Assembly: GCA_930367205.1 (NCBI GenBank)
Contig: OV884015.1
Coordinates: 82,326,841-82,390,840 of the forward strand
Reading direction: 5' to 3'
Source: Acanthosoma haemorrhoidale
Lineage: Eukaryota; Arthropoda; Insecta; Hemiptera; Acanthosomatidae
DNA length: 64,000 bases
The notes beneath the pieces are model-generated. The model searched no databases, was not told where the DNA came from, and saw only the letters and a program-made list of their open reading frames with translations. The position numbers were made by a program, and so were the translations under genes. Each line of letters begins with the position of its first letter. Positions within the stretch are counted from its first letter, which is position 1. This document shows, piece after piece, positions 1-11,347 of the stretch.

Positions 1-208
1 TCACCAGCTGTCAGTCGCAGGTACCTCACCATATGAGGGAACCCGCAGGTCCTAAGCAGCCCTTTGCAGCCTCTCCCAGGGGACAGGGCTGGCCGGGTAA
101 TTAGGCGTCGGTCGCGGGTACCTCACCACATGAGGAAACCGCCCGCAGGCCTAAGCGACCCTTGCCAGCCTCTCCCAGTAGACAAGGCTGGGTAGGGTAC
201 TTAAGGCG
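1..208. repeat. Two-copy tandem repeat, period about 98 bp
   Basis: Two imperfect units follow each other. Each contains a GGTACCTCACCA-like block, then a CCGCAGG block, then CAGCCTCTCCCAG and GACA(G/A)GGCTGG. The first unit runs from about 12 to 110 and the second from about 110 to 207. The array is GC-richer than the DNA after 490 and leads into the LTR-like repeat copy that follows, so it may be an enhancer-like tandem duplication inside that element's 5' part. It starts at the window edge, so further units may lie outside. Confidence 0.6.
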
Positions 209-475
209 GGCTCCTAGCCATGTAAATCAGTCTCTCGTGACCCCTACTCGTTGACGCATGGCTTCCGCTCGAACTCTGAAAACTTGACTAATTCTTTATG
301 AAAAACCTCTGTACCTCTTCTCTTGAACATAGTGCATTGTCGGGGCACATACCTATCAAAAATGGAGTCAGATAGTAACGCAGTCATGAAACGATTATCC
401 AGGTTATAAACTCAAGCAAACCCTCACTTGTCACCAGGGGCTAGGGTAAACCGGCACCCCCCTCGTGACGACCCA
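209..475 (+). repeat. LTR-like dispersed repeat, copy 1 (3' part)
   Basis: The 3' half (about 305-475) matches the reverse complement of 21,845-22,010 over the whole length. Shared blocks include 'atggagtcagatagta' and 'cctcgtgacgaccc(a/g)acagtcac'. The part before 305 is more diverged. The family has CCAAT and TATA boxes in its better copies, which suits an LTR (U3-R-U5), but no internal gag-pol is present here. I cannot exclude another kind of promoter-bearing repeat. Confidence 0.6.
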
Positions 476-3180
476 ACAGTCACACTCCTAAACTGTCACA
501 CTCCTTAACGTTGTTAAATAGCCCATTAACTCTGAATTCATTCTCGTTCTTGAACTACATTTCAACAAGCATCAATGACCTACCATTCTGTATTTTTATA
601 ATCGTTTTAACCATCTTCTAGGTCTTAGAGATAAGTTCATACACTTATCTCCTTGTAGCTTTTACTCCTGCATCCCTGTCTGTTTGTCTGCTCAAAATTT
701 GTGACATTTTTTTCAGTTACAACCATGGAATTTTATTAGGGAATTTTACCTGATGACTCAATGAATATAAACACACCAATAAATGAAGTTAGATGTAACT
801 AAATAATAATTTTTTTCTTGTCATATTAAGTAGAGGATAAATTATCTACACCTTGTTTATTATTATGTAATGTGTTTAGAGCTTTAATGGAATTAGGCTG
901 ATTACCATTATTTTTAAAATAGAGTTTTTGTAGCCTTTGTTAAGTAAGAAGCATGAAATTTATCATTCTCAAGACGCAAGAGTTTTATAATAAATAAGTA
1001 TTCCAATATTTTTTTTTTTTTTCTGGTTTCTATTTTTGTTGCTAAACTTTGTCCATAATTTATAGCTTTGTTCGAATCGTTAAATGATATACAACATAAT
1101 TGAAAAGAAAAATAAGCTTATTATTTAAGGGATAATAAGAGCGAAAACAATGCTTGTATCAGACGCAACCTCCACCAAAACTTTACTATTAGCTCTACAT
1201 GATTGTCCGTCATTAAAGAACTGGGCAATCTTCATTGGCCATTGGCAATCATCGAATACGAACCTGTTAGTTTTGGCTTCATCAGGCCAAATAACCCTTC
1301 TCCAAGCATCAAATTTCCTGTAAACTGCTATCTAAGGTTACACTAGTCCCTTGAGAAGTATTCTTGTTTCAAATCTCAATACACAGTCTTACAGACTTTT
1401 GTCGTGAGTTTTCAGGTTTTTCTTTTCAGGCTAAAAGGTGTAATCGCTGTTTGATTCATTTAGCTCTTGAATCGATCTGAAATTTTAAAAATATGTCCCC
1501 CAACATTCCCCAGATTTTTACTTCGTTAAGCTAACACAATCTAGATAACAAGTTCATTTTTGTTTATTGATAAGGCTTTTCAAGTCACTTCTCAGAGGTA
1601 ATTAAAAATTAAAATCCCCCCCGTCGTTGAGGACACACATTAACTCAAAATAATCTCAAAGGCAATTCAAATTTTAGCTTACAGCAGAAATTGCATATTC
1701 GATAAAATTAGAGACAATTTTAAAAGTCATTTCTTTAGCTACTTACAATGTTTTGAAGGGGATTTTTATTATCTAATTACAACCCACAAATGATTTTAGT
1801 CATTTATAGGAGGGTCACAGTTTGGTTCGTTTTTTAAGTTTGGCACCGTACTGACACACGACATTTTTAGTTGTTGATAAAAAATAACAAATTATCGTAA
1901 GAATTTCTCGATTTTGTTTCATCACTTTCTATGCACTTTATTTCTTGTGTATTTGACTCTTTTGTATGTATTTCAAGAATAAATTTTGTTCAAATTGACT
2001 TAAGAAAATTGTGGTTGGTAAAAATTAAAAGTTAGAATAATGCGACTAATATGGCAAGAATACTAGTCGTTAGATGAACGAGTTTAAAATTCAATCTTAG
2101 GAAACCTTGTTAGTAAAATGAAGCATGGATTCCTCTACTCGAGAGCTGTACTGTATAGATAAATGGCACAAAGAAAATCGTTACCCGAGGAAAAAAAAAC
2201 TGCTGACTCTGCAAACGAAATTTGCATACACAAACCCTCTCACATTCTGCAAATCATCAAGTAGTCTCTATTTGGTAAAACGAGTCTCCCCCTCCACCAT
2301 CCCCAACTGCCATCCATGGCCCCCTTATGTCAAAAAAGTTGAGTAAATAACGTCGGGAATGTTTTCAACTTCATTTCTCAATAAGACTCTTTTGATAACT
2401 TTAGCGCAAGGGAATCTTGTTCTTATCCTGAATCAGCTCCATTGACTAATTCATCTTATCTATCATGACTATCTTTCATGGATAATATCGATTGTGAAAA
2501 TCATTGCTATCTAGAAGGCATATACTCTTTCATTCTTGGTGTTATTAATGAGATCATTAATACTTCTTAAGCTAGAAGGTACATTCGAAATACTACATTG
2601 TGAGCAGTAAGCCAACACTAATGTGACGAAAACGAAAATTGTTTTTTGATACTTCATGTTCATCGGTTACATAATACATAATAAAATGCAACTATGACGA
2701 TTTCAGATAGGATTATGCGTTGTCTTCTGATAACGTTACAGATTGGAAATATTGATTTTATATACGGTAGTAAGAAATCATATTGAGAATATAGTTGTTC
2801 AGGAAATTCAGTAGTGATTATCTTTTAAAAAGGAATATCCTTCCTCAGACCCATTTAGCGAAGATCTATATTGTATATGTAATACATATCCAATGCCGTA
2901 TCATGATGAAATGACGTTCGTATTTGACAACTTTGATCTATAAATGGAATGTCTGTTATGGAACGTTTAGCTGTTGAATAACGTTTTATTACTCTGATAT
3001 TTACCAAACGAATATGAAATATTATATTTCAATTTTTGCATATACTTACTTTCCTGGAGATTTAATAGCTTCCCATTCATTATAGTTTACATCTAGATCG
3101 ATTTATTGAAACATACAGATAGATGTCAGGCAATTTATTTAGAGGCATTGTGCGAATCCACTATGAGAATTAATAACAGT
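476..3180. other. No recognisable feature
   Basis: AT-rich intergenic sequence with short poly-A and poly-T runs. The 73-codon open frame at 2,125-2,346 shows no family pattern and I treat it as chance. Confidence 0.6.
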
Positions 3181-3184
3181 TTGA

Positions 3185-3530
3185 CAAAGACGACACTGTA
3201 GCAGACCTCGTGGCGAGGAGGCCGAGAGACAAAGAGAAACACTTACAAAGAGCCCCACCCACACTGCTCGATATGCTGATTCAGGAGCAGGAGATGACGG
3301 ATGGCCGAGCACCCGCCCGGGCCAAAGATGGAGAAGTGGCGGTCGGCTAATTTAGATAAGGGCCCTCCGACAGCCGGCTACTGATTGGTGGGTCTCGTCC
3401 AATCACCTTCGACCACTACCCCCACTCCAGAGGGGGCAGGACCTTCTGTATACGCCAGAGGTGTGTCGTCTGTCAGATCTTAGAACTTCTTGGCCAAGGT
3501 TCTAGTAGCAGCACTTCATTCGCTCACTCT
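3185..3530 (+). promoter_or_regulatory. GC-rich island with paired CCAAT boxes
   Basis: This stretch is much richer in G+C than its flanks. It holds an inverted CCAAT box (ATTGG at 3,384) and a direct one (CCAAT at 3,399), a G-rich run (GGGGGCAGG) near 3,430, and a pyrimidine-rich start-like segment near 3,510-3,530. That layout resembles a promoter, either of an unseen transcript or of a retroelement LTR. No coding frame follows. The call is inference from composition and motifs only. Confidence 0.3.
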
Positions 3531-5560
3531 AAAAGAACAAAAACCAAATTCAAACACCATTCATGCGTAATTGTTGAGCCAGAAGGGGGTGGCTCTAATT
3601 TTATTCGGTTTGGAATGATTGTCTTTCGATCTGTGACAGTTGACAGTGGACATCTGAAATTCTACAGGCTTAGATGGTATAAAGAAACAAATTATTAATA
3701 AAAAAATTCAACAAAAGTACCAAGGCTACTGAGACCATTCACTCAGATAGTGATTCTTCTTTCAGACTGACATGTGATACAATCATTTGGAAACTACGTA
3801 CACCTATAATTTCTGACTTCCCCTTTTATGAATACGGTTTTAATTGGACAGTTTCCTTTAAATCAATTTATCAATACTGTAGTTAGTATTAGCAATATTC
3901 AGATAATACAATGGTATCATTAGTAATATTACAGTTGTTAGATTCTATGCCTATGAATTTAAATGAGGTTGTTATTTTATTTTACTTTGCCATCAAAAAG
4001 GAAATGGTCCCTTGGCTAACAAGGCTACAAATACAATTGTTAGAAGTTTTGTTTTGTAATGAACCACTTGGCATTAGCAGTACATATTATTCATGTTCAT
4101 CAACCTAGAATTTCCCTAGTAATTGCATAATGACTCTATGTCTCTAGGACGGAGCGACTGCAACACATGTGTAATCGAAAACATGAAGGTCTGTAGTGTC
4201 GAACGAACTAACGAAACTACAAAAATGTTTATTTACTTGTTTCTAAAAAAGGGACATGAATTTCAAATCGCGTGGAAATGATACAGGAATGTATCACTGA
4301 TCCTTTCGAGACAGGTATTTTAGTATTTTAGCACTAGGAGAACAGTATTCACCTCTCCGATCATTCAATGTAATTAATTGTCCTAGGAGCTGATCTGATG
4401 GTGACCAGACTGAGGTTCCTTCGCAGTAAACTACTAAGTCGTGTGCCACGACGCTTTCAATTTTATATCATTTTAAAGAGCTAGGTGTGCCCTGGATGGT
4501 TCTACAAACAGCACATAAAATATAATCGTGCCAAGTTTTAACGGTTCACAACACTATCAAACGAAGAATTGTGACAACTTATATTTATATAAAAAATCAT
4601 CTTATTTATATACTGTCTATAATCTATTGCTGGTAGAGGGAAATTATAGGAAAGTGTGAAGGGAGTCATTTTAATTTAGCGTAGAAAGGGGTTATGTTTA
4701 AATCACTCGTGCAAATCCAGTACGTTATGCAATCCAGTACAAATCTAACTTGTATCTAAAGTATTAGTAACGTAGTAAAGTTTATAAACTTTTATAGCTT
4801 ATTTTAAAGTGTTAAGCTTACTTTGGCTTACTCCAAGCCAAACACAGAGAAGGAGAAAAATCATATGAGAAATACTAGACTCTAACAGTAGGTTCATATT
4901 CACTTCATCGTCACTTAGACTGTATTAATCTAATAATCGAAATAGCATGCAGTCGGTGGTCAAACAAGGATACTTTAGTTTTGGGTAATTTAAATTCAAG
5001 TGATTTCTCACAGGTAGATAGGCCCATCGATAAGTTACTGAGTATCTCGTATGGTATTCACATAGTCTAAAAGTTTGAAAGGTGAAAGCAATGCTAGATT
5101 TGTCATTGGAATGGAAATGGTATTTGAAGGATTTTAGGCTGTTCGAAACTTAATAAGTATAAGGAAAATACTAGCGGTGAAATGGATCTATATCTGGATT
5201 CGCCCGTCTGATTCAGGTATGTTTAGGAATCGGTTCTGAATGTTCACGACTAATAGGTTCAAGTCATTTGAAATACGGTAGGGATTGGATTAGCGAGCGG
5301 GATACGAAATGGTCGACCTAATGTCAAAGAGAATAAGTAATGCTACTTTTTATATCATAAGAAAGGGGTGATTGTAATAATGTAACTATTTTAAAAGATC
5401 AAATATATGTCCTTGCTATAGGAAGTTGTAAACAGACTTATAGAGAGCACGTGAAATAGATTTTAGGTGAAATTTTATGTACCTATAATTATAATTTTTC
5501 TGAATTAGTTTATAATAATCTACTTTGATTCGCTATCGCATCTTGTTTAAAGTTATGTAT
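3531..5560. other. No recognisable feature
   Basis: AT-rich sequence. The 65-codon open frame at 3,911-4,108 has no recognisable pattern. Confidence 0.6.
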
Positions 5561-5574
5561 TTTTAGCAAATCAT

Positions 5575-6190
5575 CCAAGTCTTGTCCCCTTCCCAGTTAT
5601 AGGGAAGGAGGAAGGATCGGGGAGATTCCCCACGCTACTCACAGCCACAATATCGCTACTTGTCAATGGACGATGGAGGAGAGCGAGATATTGCCTTAAA
5701 TGTATAAGGCGAGGTACACAGCCTGCCTGCAGTTGAGATACACACAATATCAGATATTTCATGTTGTAAGAGCGCCGGACCCCGAAGAGGGATATCACTT
5801 GTACCGCCGGCGGCCACGAAGAACCGAAGATGTTTGAGAGGCCTTCGGCATTTCGACGAACCACAAGCGACTAGTGCTAATTGACTTGAATAAATTAAGA
5901 CAAATAGTGGCGGGGATAGACATAGCCGCGGGAGGCGATTTCGTGTTCTCGTTACACGGCGAGCCGTTCCCGTCTCCGGTTGTAATTGCTCAGAGTGATG
6001 GGTGCCATCAGCCCGTCCGTCCCGGCATTAATCCATCTGTCGGCATAATTAATTGTATCGTTAGCGCTCTAATTCTTCTATTAGTCTTTTCATGGGTCAG
6101 ATGGGTGCACTTGCCACGGAGCTCATCCGCCCTTTTATCCTCAGGTCAGGAATGTCATGGATATTGCCTGAATTCGATTTGCTGTCATAA
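5575..6190. promoter_or_regulatory. GC-elevated noncoding island with homeodomain-like sites
   Basis: About 600 bp of mixed-composition, non-repetitive sequence lies inside AT-rich DNA. The two open frames here (97 codons minus, 106 codons plus) do not resemble any family. Several TAAT-core sites occur (ctaattgac near 5,877, attaatcca near 6,028, ataattaattg near 6,045). An enhancer or other conserved noncoding element is one reading. A degraded unknown repeat is another. Low confidence. Confidence 0.25.
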
Positions 6191-6544
6191 ATAGAAACTC
6201 TAAGGGGACTACAAATGTATGTGTAGTGGAGCTTCTGACTAGCATTTCTGCGGCGATGAGTGCAGCATCATGTTAATGTCTTTGGTTCATCTATATACAA
6301 CCTCTATACAAAAGTGCATGACTCCAGATCAAACAGGACACAGACTAGTAGCTAGTTAGTAACAGACCTCTATCTTAAGGAAAAGTTCTAGATACATTTA
6401 TGAAGGATGAATAATTGGAGAAAAAAAGTTATACGGGTATGGAGTAGCACAGTTGGCATGGGCCTCAGTGGTTAAGTTACGGAAGCATAACAAGACTAAG
6501 AGACTGGAGAGTAGTGAGTGAGGCCACCATCTTACTCTATGATT

Positions 6545-7348
6545 AATAAATGAAATAGGCTAACATGGAACCCACACATGAAGCTAGAAAGTCAAGAACT
6601 AAATACACGCTTTGAATCACTTACTACAGACTACATCAAAGGACATCGCATCTCTCAATAGAAAAGAAATTACAAATCTACAAAGTTATACCTAAGCCAA
6701 TCTGGACATAAGGAATAGAGCTACGGGGGACAGCAAAAAAGTCAAACATCAAGTGCATCCAATCCTGAGAGCAGTAGTCAATGCCCTTTAGTACGTCAGC
6801 AACAAAACACTTCATAACGATATTAATATACTCCACATTCTTGAACTCATCCCTTCCAAGATTATGAAATTCCATCGAAACCTATCCACCCACCCTAAAC
6901 CCCTAGCACAGTTATAACACTGCGCCACACATCCCTATAATACTCCTTGGAAACTAAAGTGGCAGTAGCCTCGAGACCTGCTATAAAAACGTGAACAGAA
7001 ACACTGTCAAGTGGGAGTCGTGGCAATGGCCAGTTTCTCCAACCGTGCCCTGAGCGTATGTGGCTCTCGCGCTCTTGGTCAGCCTCCAGTGGTGGCTCAT
7101 ATCCGGAGACGCGGCTGATGGACTCCGTCTCCTTTGTCGCATGCGAGGGGGGGGGGTGACAATCACGCGGATATGGGAAGCCTCAGGGCTGTTTGTAAAT
7201 ACAGTATGAATGAGTGAGTGAATGAAAAATTATAAATATGGTACGAATGAGAACATTGAATACAATTACGTATTTCCCAACAAGGTAGATTGTAATTTAA
7301 TCATAATAAAGATTTGATTTGTAAAAAAATAAAATAAAAATAAATGAA
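6545..7348 (+). mobile_element. 5'-truncated Jockey-like retrotransposon copy
   Basis: From about 6,558 the sequence follows the 3' part of the better copy at 10,590-11,335, including the end of the reverse-transcriptase ORF, the GC-rich 3' UTR (about 7,000-7,200) and the AT-rich tail with AATAAA-like sequence. It keeps a segment near 6,640-6,745 that the better copy has lost. The frame is broken by several stops and indels. A 10-bp direct repeat AATAAATGAA flanks it (6,545-6,554 and 7,339-7,348) and is a possible target-site duplication, but it is low-complexity so this is not firm. Confidence 0.8.
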
Positions 7349-9329
7349 TGAAAGCAGTGCTCCAGCTCTCCATACTTAAGAAGGACTTTCAGCCCCTCGA
7401 GTCCATCTTCCTACAGTTTACCATTTAAGGATCCGATCTGATTTATCTTCGTGTCCAAAACTTTCGCTTAGCAGTATTTAAGAACAATGAGGTATAGATT
7501 TTTTGATTATTCCAACTCCTAATTAAAAACTCTTCGTCTATAAGTACTTCCATTCAGTCAATAAGTGTGTGGCCTCACTCACAGCTCTACAGTTTCTCTC
7601 TTATGTTTGCTTCCATAAATTCACTACTCATTCTAGTATAACTGTGCCACCTCGTACTCACACATATATACCCTTGTTTTCCGATTATTCTTCTCAAAAA
7701 GGTGGGCACCATCACCTTGCCGAGTCTTGTCAATGAAGCCAAGTAAATTGTGTATCATTGTACTTGTATAAATTATATAACTTCTATGCCGATTCAGACC
7801 TTGTATAGAGTGTACCGATGGTACAGGACATATAAAATATAGTATGTAAATAGATTCGCCTAAGAATCTATAGTAAATAAAAGTTTTGACATTTTTTTTG
7901 AAGGGGATTGGAAAAAAAAAAAGATTATTCCTCTTTTATAAATTCATATACATTTGTTCATATGATGAAGGTTTGTTACTTCTAGATGCGTGGCTTGACT
8001 GGCATCAGAAACTCAGAATCTGTTTTAGAGTCATTCGGTCATTCTAATCAAGCGATGGATAAAGAATTGTATGTAACTTGGGAAATAGTGACTGTATAGT
8101 GAGTGAGCTGGTGAACTATTCGGTATGAAAAAAGTAATTATGCAATTAACTTTAAAAAATATTAGCTTCGTATAAACGTTTTTATCACTCATAATTCAAC
8201 TTCAAGCATTTAACATTCAAGAAAAAATAACTGCTGCTAGTCGGCAATATTTCTCTGCACTCTCGGACGAAGACTGCAACGACAGCGTGGATACCCTGAT
8301 CCGCTGATGATATGGTACCACTGGTATATGGTCTCAGTGCAGCCTCAACGTGCCCCGGGCACTGTCCGACCTCGAGCTGTCTACTCCGAGGAAAGTGAAT
8401 GAAGGTTTGCCACGAATTTAAATTGCTCAAAATGTTGCCGGCTATAAATATGGTCTCAGTCACGTACCTATTAATCACCATAATTTTCACATGTACCTAA
8501 TTTTTTTTTTTTATTTTAACTGTGGGTCTGATGAACAAACTACACTGACAGTACCGAGTTCGCTAAAATGTGCATAGGTTATTTCTTAGTTTATTGTCCT
8601 ATCATTTCCGCCTATACTCGTATTGAGATCCCGCAACAAAGTCACGAAATCGTTCATAACTTACAGGATCCATTCTCATAAATAAAACAGTAACTTTGCA
8701 AGTGAATTTAAAAGCTACAGAATTGTAAGCAAGTTCATTGGAGATGAATTAAATTAAATTAATTCTGCGACAATGATACCCTTAAAATATCCTAAGCAGA
8801 CGCAGGTTGTTACCCAGCCAAGAAATGTAAAATATCTTAGAACTACTCAGAAATAAGAATGCAATGCTCCCAATTACCGTGGATTTTCCATTTTATTCTT
8901 CACACTATATCGAATACAAGATCAGGCTCAACCAGTATATTTAAAGCCAACAGGTCCACTTGTCTTTGAGCTTGCAATGCGAGATGCTTGGGGTTCCTTA
9001 TATTCCAGGATGACGTAGAATTGAAAAATGCACTCAATTTGGTCATTAGGAGATCCATAGATATTGCAAATGATTTCAACAACTGGAATCGGAATCTGGG
9101 ACACTTAGTCGGAATGTAAACGAAGGTAGTAACGTAGAAGAAGTTCAAACTATTTAATTTAATGATGTATATGAAAAGGTATCTATGAAAACGAAAGGCT
9201 CTTATTTTTTATTGCTATTCACATGTCCCCAGATAAATTAATTTCTAGTGATCCACCTTTAATAGTCCCCCAGGCACTGAAATGTAATATTACTAAATTT
9301 GAATCCTCTGTTATCATTATGTCTTGGTT
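7349..9329. other. No recognisable feature
   Basis: AT-rich sequence. Open frames of 101 codons (8,185-8,490, minus) and 82 codons (8,900-9,148, minus) match nothing I recognise. The second lies in sequence that continues on the far side of the Jockey insertion, so it predates that insertion. Confidence 0.5.
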
Positions 9330-9341
9330 AAATGTGTTACC
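9330..9341. repeat. Left target-site duplication of Jockey-like element
   Basis: The 12-mer AAATGTGTTACC here recurs exactly at 11,336-11,347, on either side of the element. This is the signature of target-primed reverse transcription. Confidence 0.8.
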
Positions 9342-11335
9342 GGTTGGTAAAGCGGCAATGGGCATCCTTCCGCTCCGATTCTTTTAATTCCTATCTCTCC
9401 TCCCTGTCTACCAGGGACAACTCCTTGTTGGAATCTAACTAAGAAAATCCTAAAATAGCATCCTGTTTCACACCCACTCCGTCGTGATGATGGGTCCTGG
9501 GCTGCTTCGGATGGTGAGAGGGCGGAAGGATTCGCACTGCATCTTTCCCGTTCTTTCACTCCTCACCTCACTCCTCAAAACAATACTCATCGCTCAACTG
9601 TTGAAGATTTCCTCACTTCACCTATCCCTCTCTCACTTCCACCAAAAGCCGTTAACCCCTCTGAGGTCAAATATCAAAAAATTACCTTACCAAAAATCTC
9701 CAGGATATGATCTCCTTACTCCTCGAATCCTCCAACATCTTCCTCCTAAACCCATAATCTTCCTAACCTACATTTATAACTGCATTATCCGAACGACGCA
9801 TTTTCCTCTCCTCTGGAAACACTCCATTATAGTCCTATTCGCCAAACCCGGCAAACCACCCAATGACACCTTATCTTACCGTCCAATTAGCCTACTCCCT
9901 ATACTCTCAAAAATATTTGAAAAACTCCTATTAAAACGCCTACTTCCAATTATTGAATCCCAAAACCTTTATCCTACTCACCAGTTTGGTTTCCGCCAAC
10001 GACATTCCACTATTCAACAAGGCCTTCGCGTTGTCGATCATATCTCCTCAGCCCTTGAATCAAAACAGTATTGCACTGCTGCATTTCTTGATATAGCTCA
10101 AGCTTTTGATAGGAGTTGGCACGCAGGTTTGCTCTACAAGCTCAGAGGATATTTACCGCAGACCCTATTCCTAATCCTACAGTCCTACCTTTCAAACCGC
10201 TTCCTCCAAGTCCGCTGTGGTTTAGAATATTCTAACTACTATCCCATAAAAGCAGGAGTTCCACAGGGCAGCGTCCTGGGTCCCATACTCTATAATCTAT
10301 ACACCGCTGATGTCCCCTCCACCACCAATAACTTTTTGGCAACATTAGCAGATGACACTGCAGTCCTGTCAACCCATTCAGACCCTGATATAGCATCCCA
10401 ACACCTTCAAAAACACCTTGATGAGATCGAGTATTGTTGCAACCAATGGCGAATGAAGGTCAATGAAGCAAAATGCTCTCATATAACCTTTACCCTCTGC
10501 CGCAAGTCCTGTCCGCTAGCCTTTTTAAATTCGATTCCTCTCCCTGTGTCTGAGACAGTACGGTATTTAGGCTTCCATCTCGACAAAAGACTGACATGGA
10601 ACCCACACACGAGGCTAAAAAGACAAGAACTAAACAGACGCTTTGGACAACTGTACAGACTACTTCGAATGAGTTTTTATATGAAGTCAGTTTTTTCAAA
10701 ACCCAAAAAAGGTGGACAGTAAAAAAGTCGAATATCAAGCGTATCCAATCCTTTCAATCAAAAGTCCTGAGAACAATAGTAAACCCCCCCTTATTACCTC
10801 AGCAACAAAACCCTTCACAACGATCTTAATATACCCTACATTCTTGAACTCACCCCTTTCAAGTTCATGGAATTCCATGGTAACTTATCCAACCACCCTA
10901 ATTCCCTAGCACAGTCATTGCACTGCACCACTCATCCCTATAATCATCCTCGGAGATTAAAACGGCAGTGGCCTCGTGACCTGCTATAATTAAGTGTTAG
11001 TGGGAGTCCTGGCAATTGCCAGTTTCTCTAATCATGTCTTGAGCGTCTGTGGCTCTCGCGCTCTTGGTGAGCCTCCTCTGGCTCTTATCCAGTGACGCGG
11101 CTGATGTAGGAGCGTGGGGAACTTCCCAAGACTCCGCTTCCTCCTACGCACGTGAGGGAGGTGAGAACCATGTGGACTTGGGGGGCCTCTGGCTGTTTGT
11201 AAATATTGTATGAATGAGCGAGTGAATGATGGATTGTAAATATGGTATGAATGATAACATTTATCTCAATTACTTATTGCCTAATAAGGCAGATTGTAAT
11301 TTTATCTTAATAAAAATTGTTGTCAAACAAAAATA
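9342..11335 (+). mobile_element. Jockey-clade non-LTR retrotransposon, 5'-truncated
   Basis: The insertion is about 2.0 kb. It has lost its 5' end, including any ORF1 and the endonuclease domain. It keeps the reverse transcriptase, a roughly 600-bp 3' UTR with a GC-rich block near 10,980-11,200, and an A-rich tail ending at 11,335. A 12-bp target duplication brackets it. The uninterrupted 12-bp repeat and the long surviving reading frame suggest it is younger than its relatives at 14.0, 27.4 and 29.4 kb. Confidence 0.9.
9360..10830 (+). pseudogene. Jockey-like reverse transcriptase, broken ORF2
   Basis: The long open part (9,484-10,722) contains the ordered motifs of a Jockey-clade reverse transcriptase: SPGYD, YRPISLLP, QFGFRQRHST, an AFLDIAQAFD motif A, AGVPQGSVLGP, and the catalytic motif as LADDT where the clade usually has FADDT. 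The true upstream coding frame differs. It runs from before 9,429, has an in-frame TAG at 9,456, and joins the main frame only through a one-base indel in the A run at 9,676-9,681. Near 10,690-10,712 roughly 70 bp present in the 6.6-kb copy are missing, which ends the frame early; the true C-terminal sequence continues in another frame to about 10,830. It cannot encode an active enzyme. Family assignment is from motif recognition. Confidence 0.88.
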
Positions 11336-11347
11336 AAATGTGTTACC
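11336..11347. repeat. Right target-site duplication of Jockey-like element
   Basis: This is an exact copy of the 12-mer at 9,330-9,341. The preceding bases form the element's A-rich tail. Confidence 0.8.
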
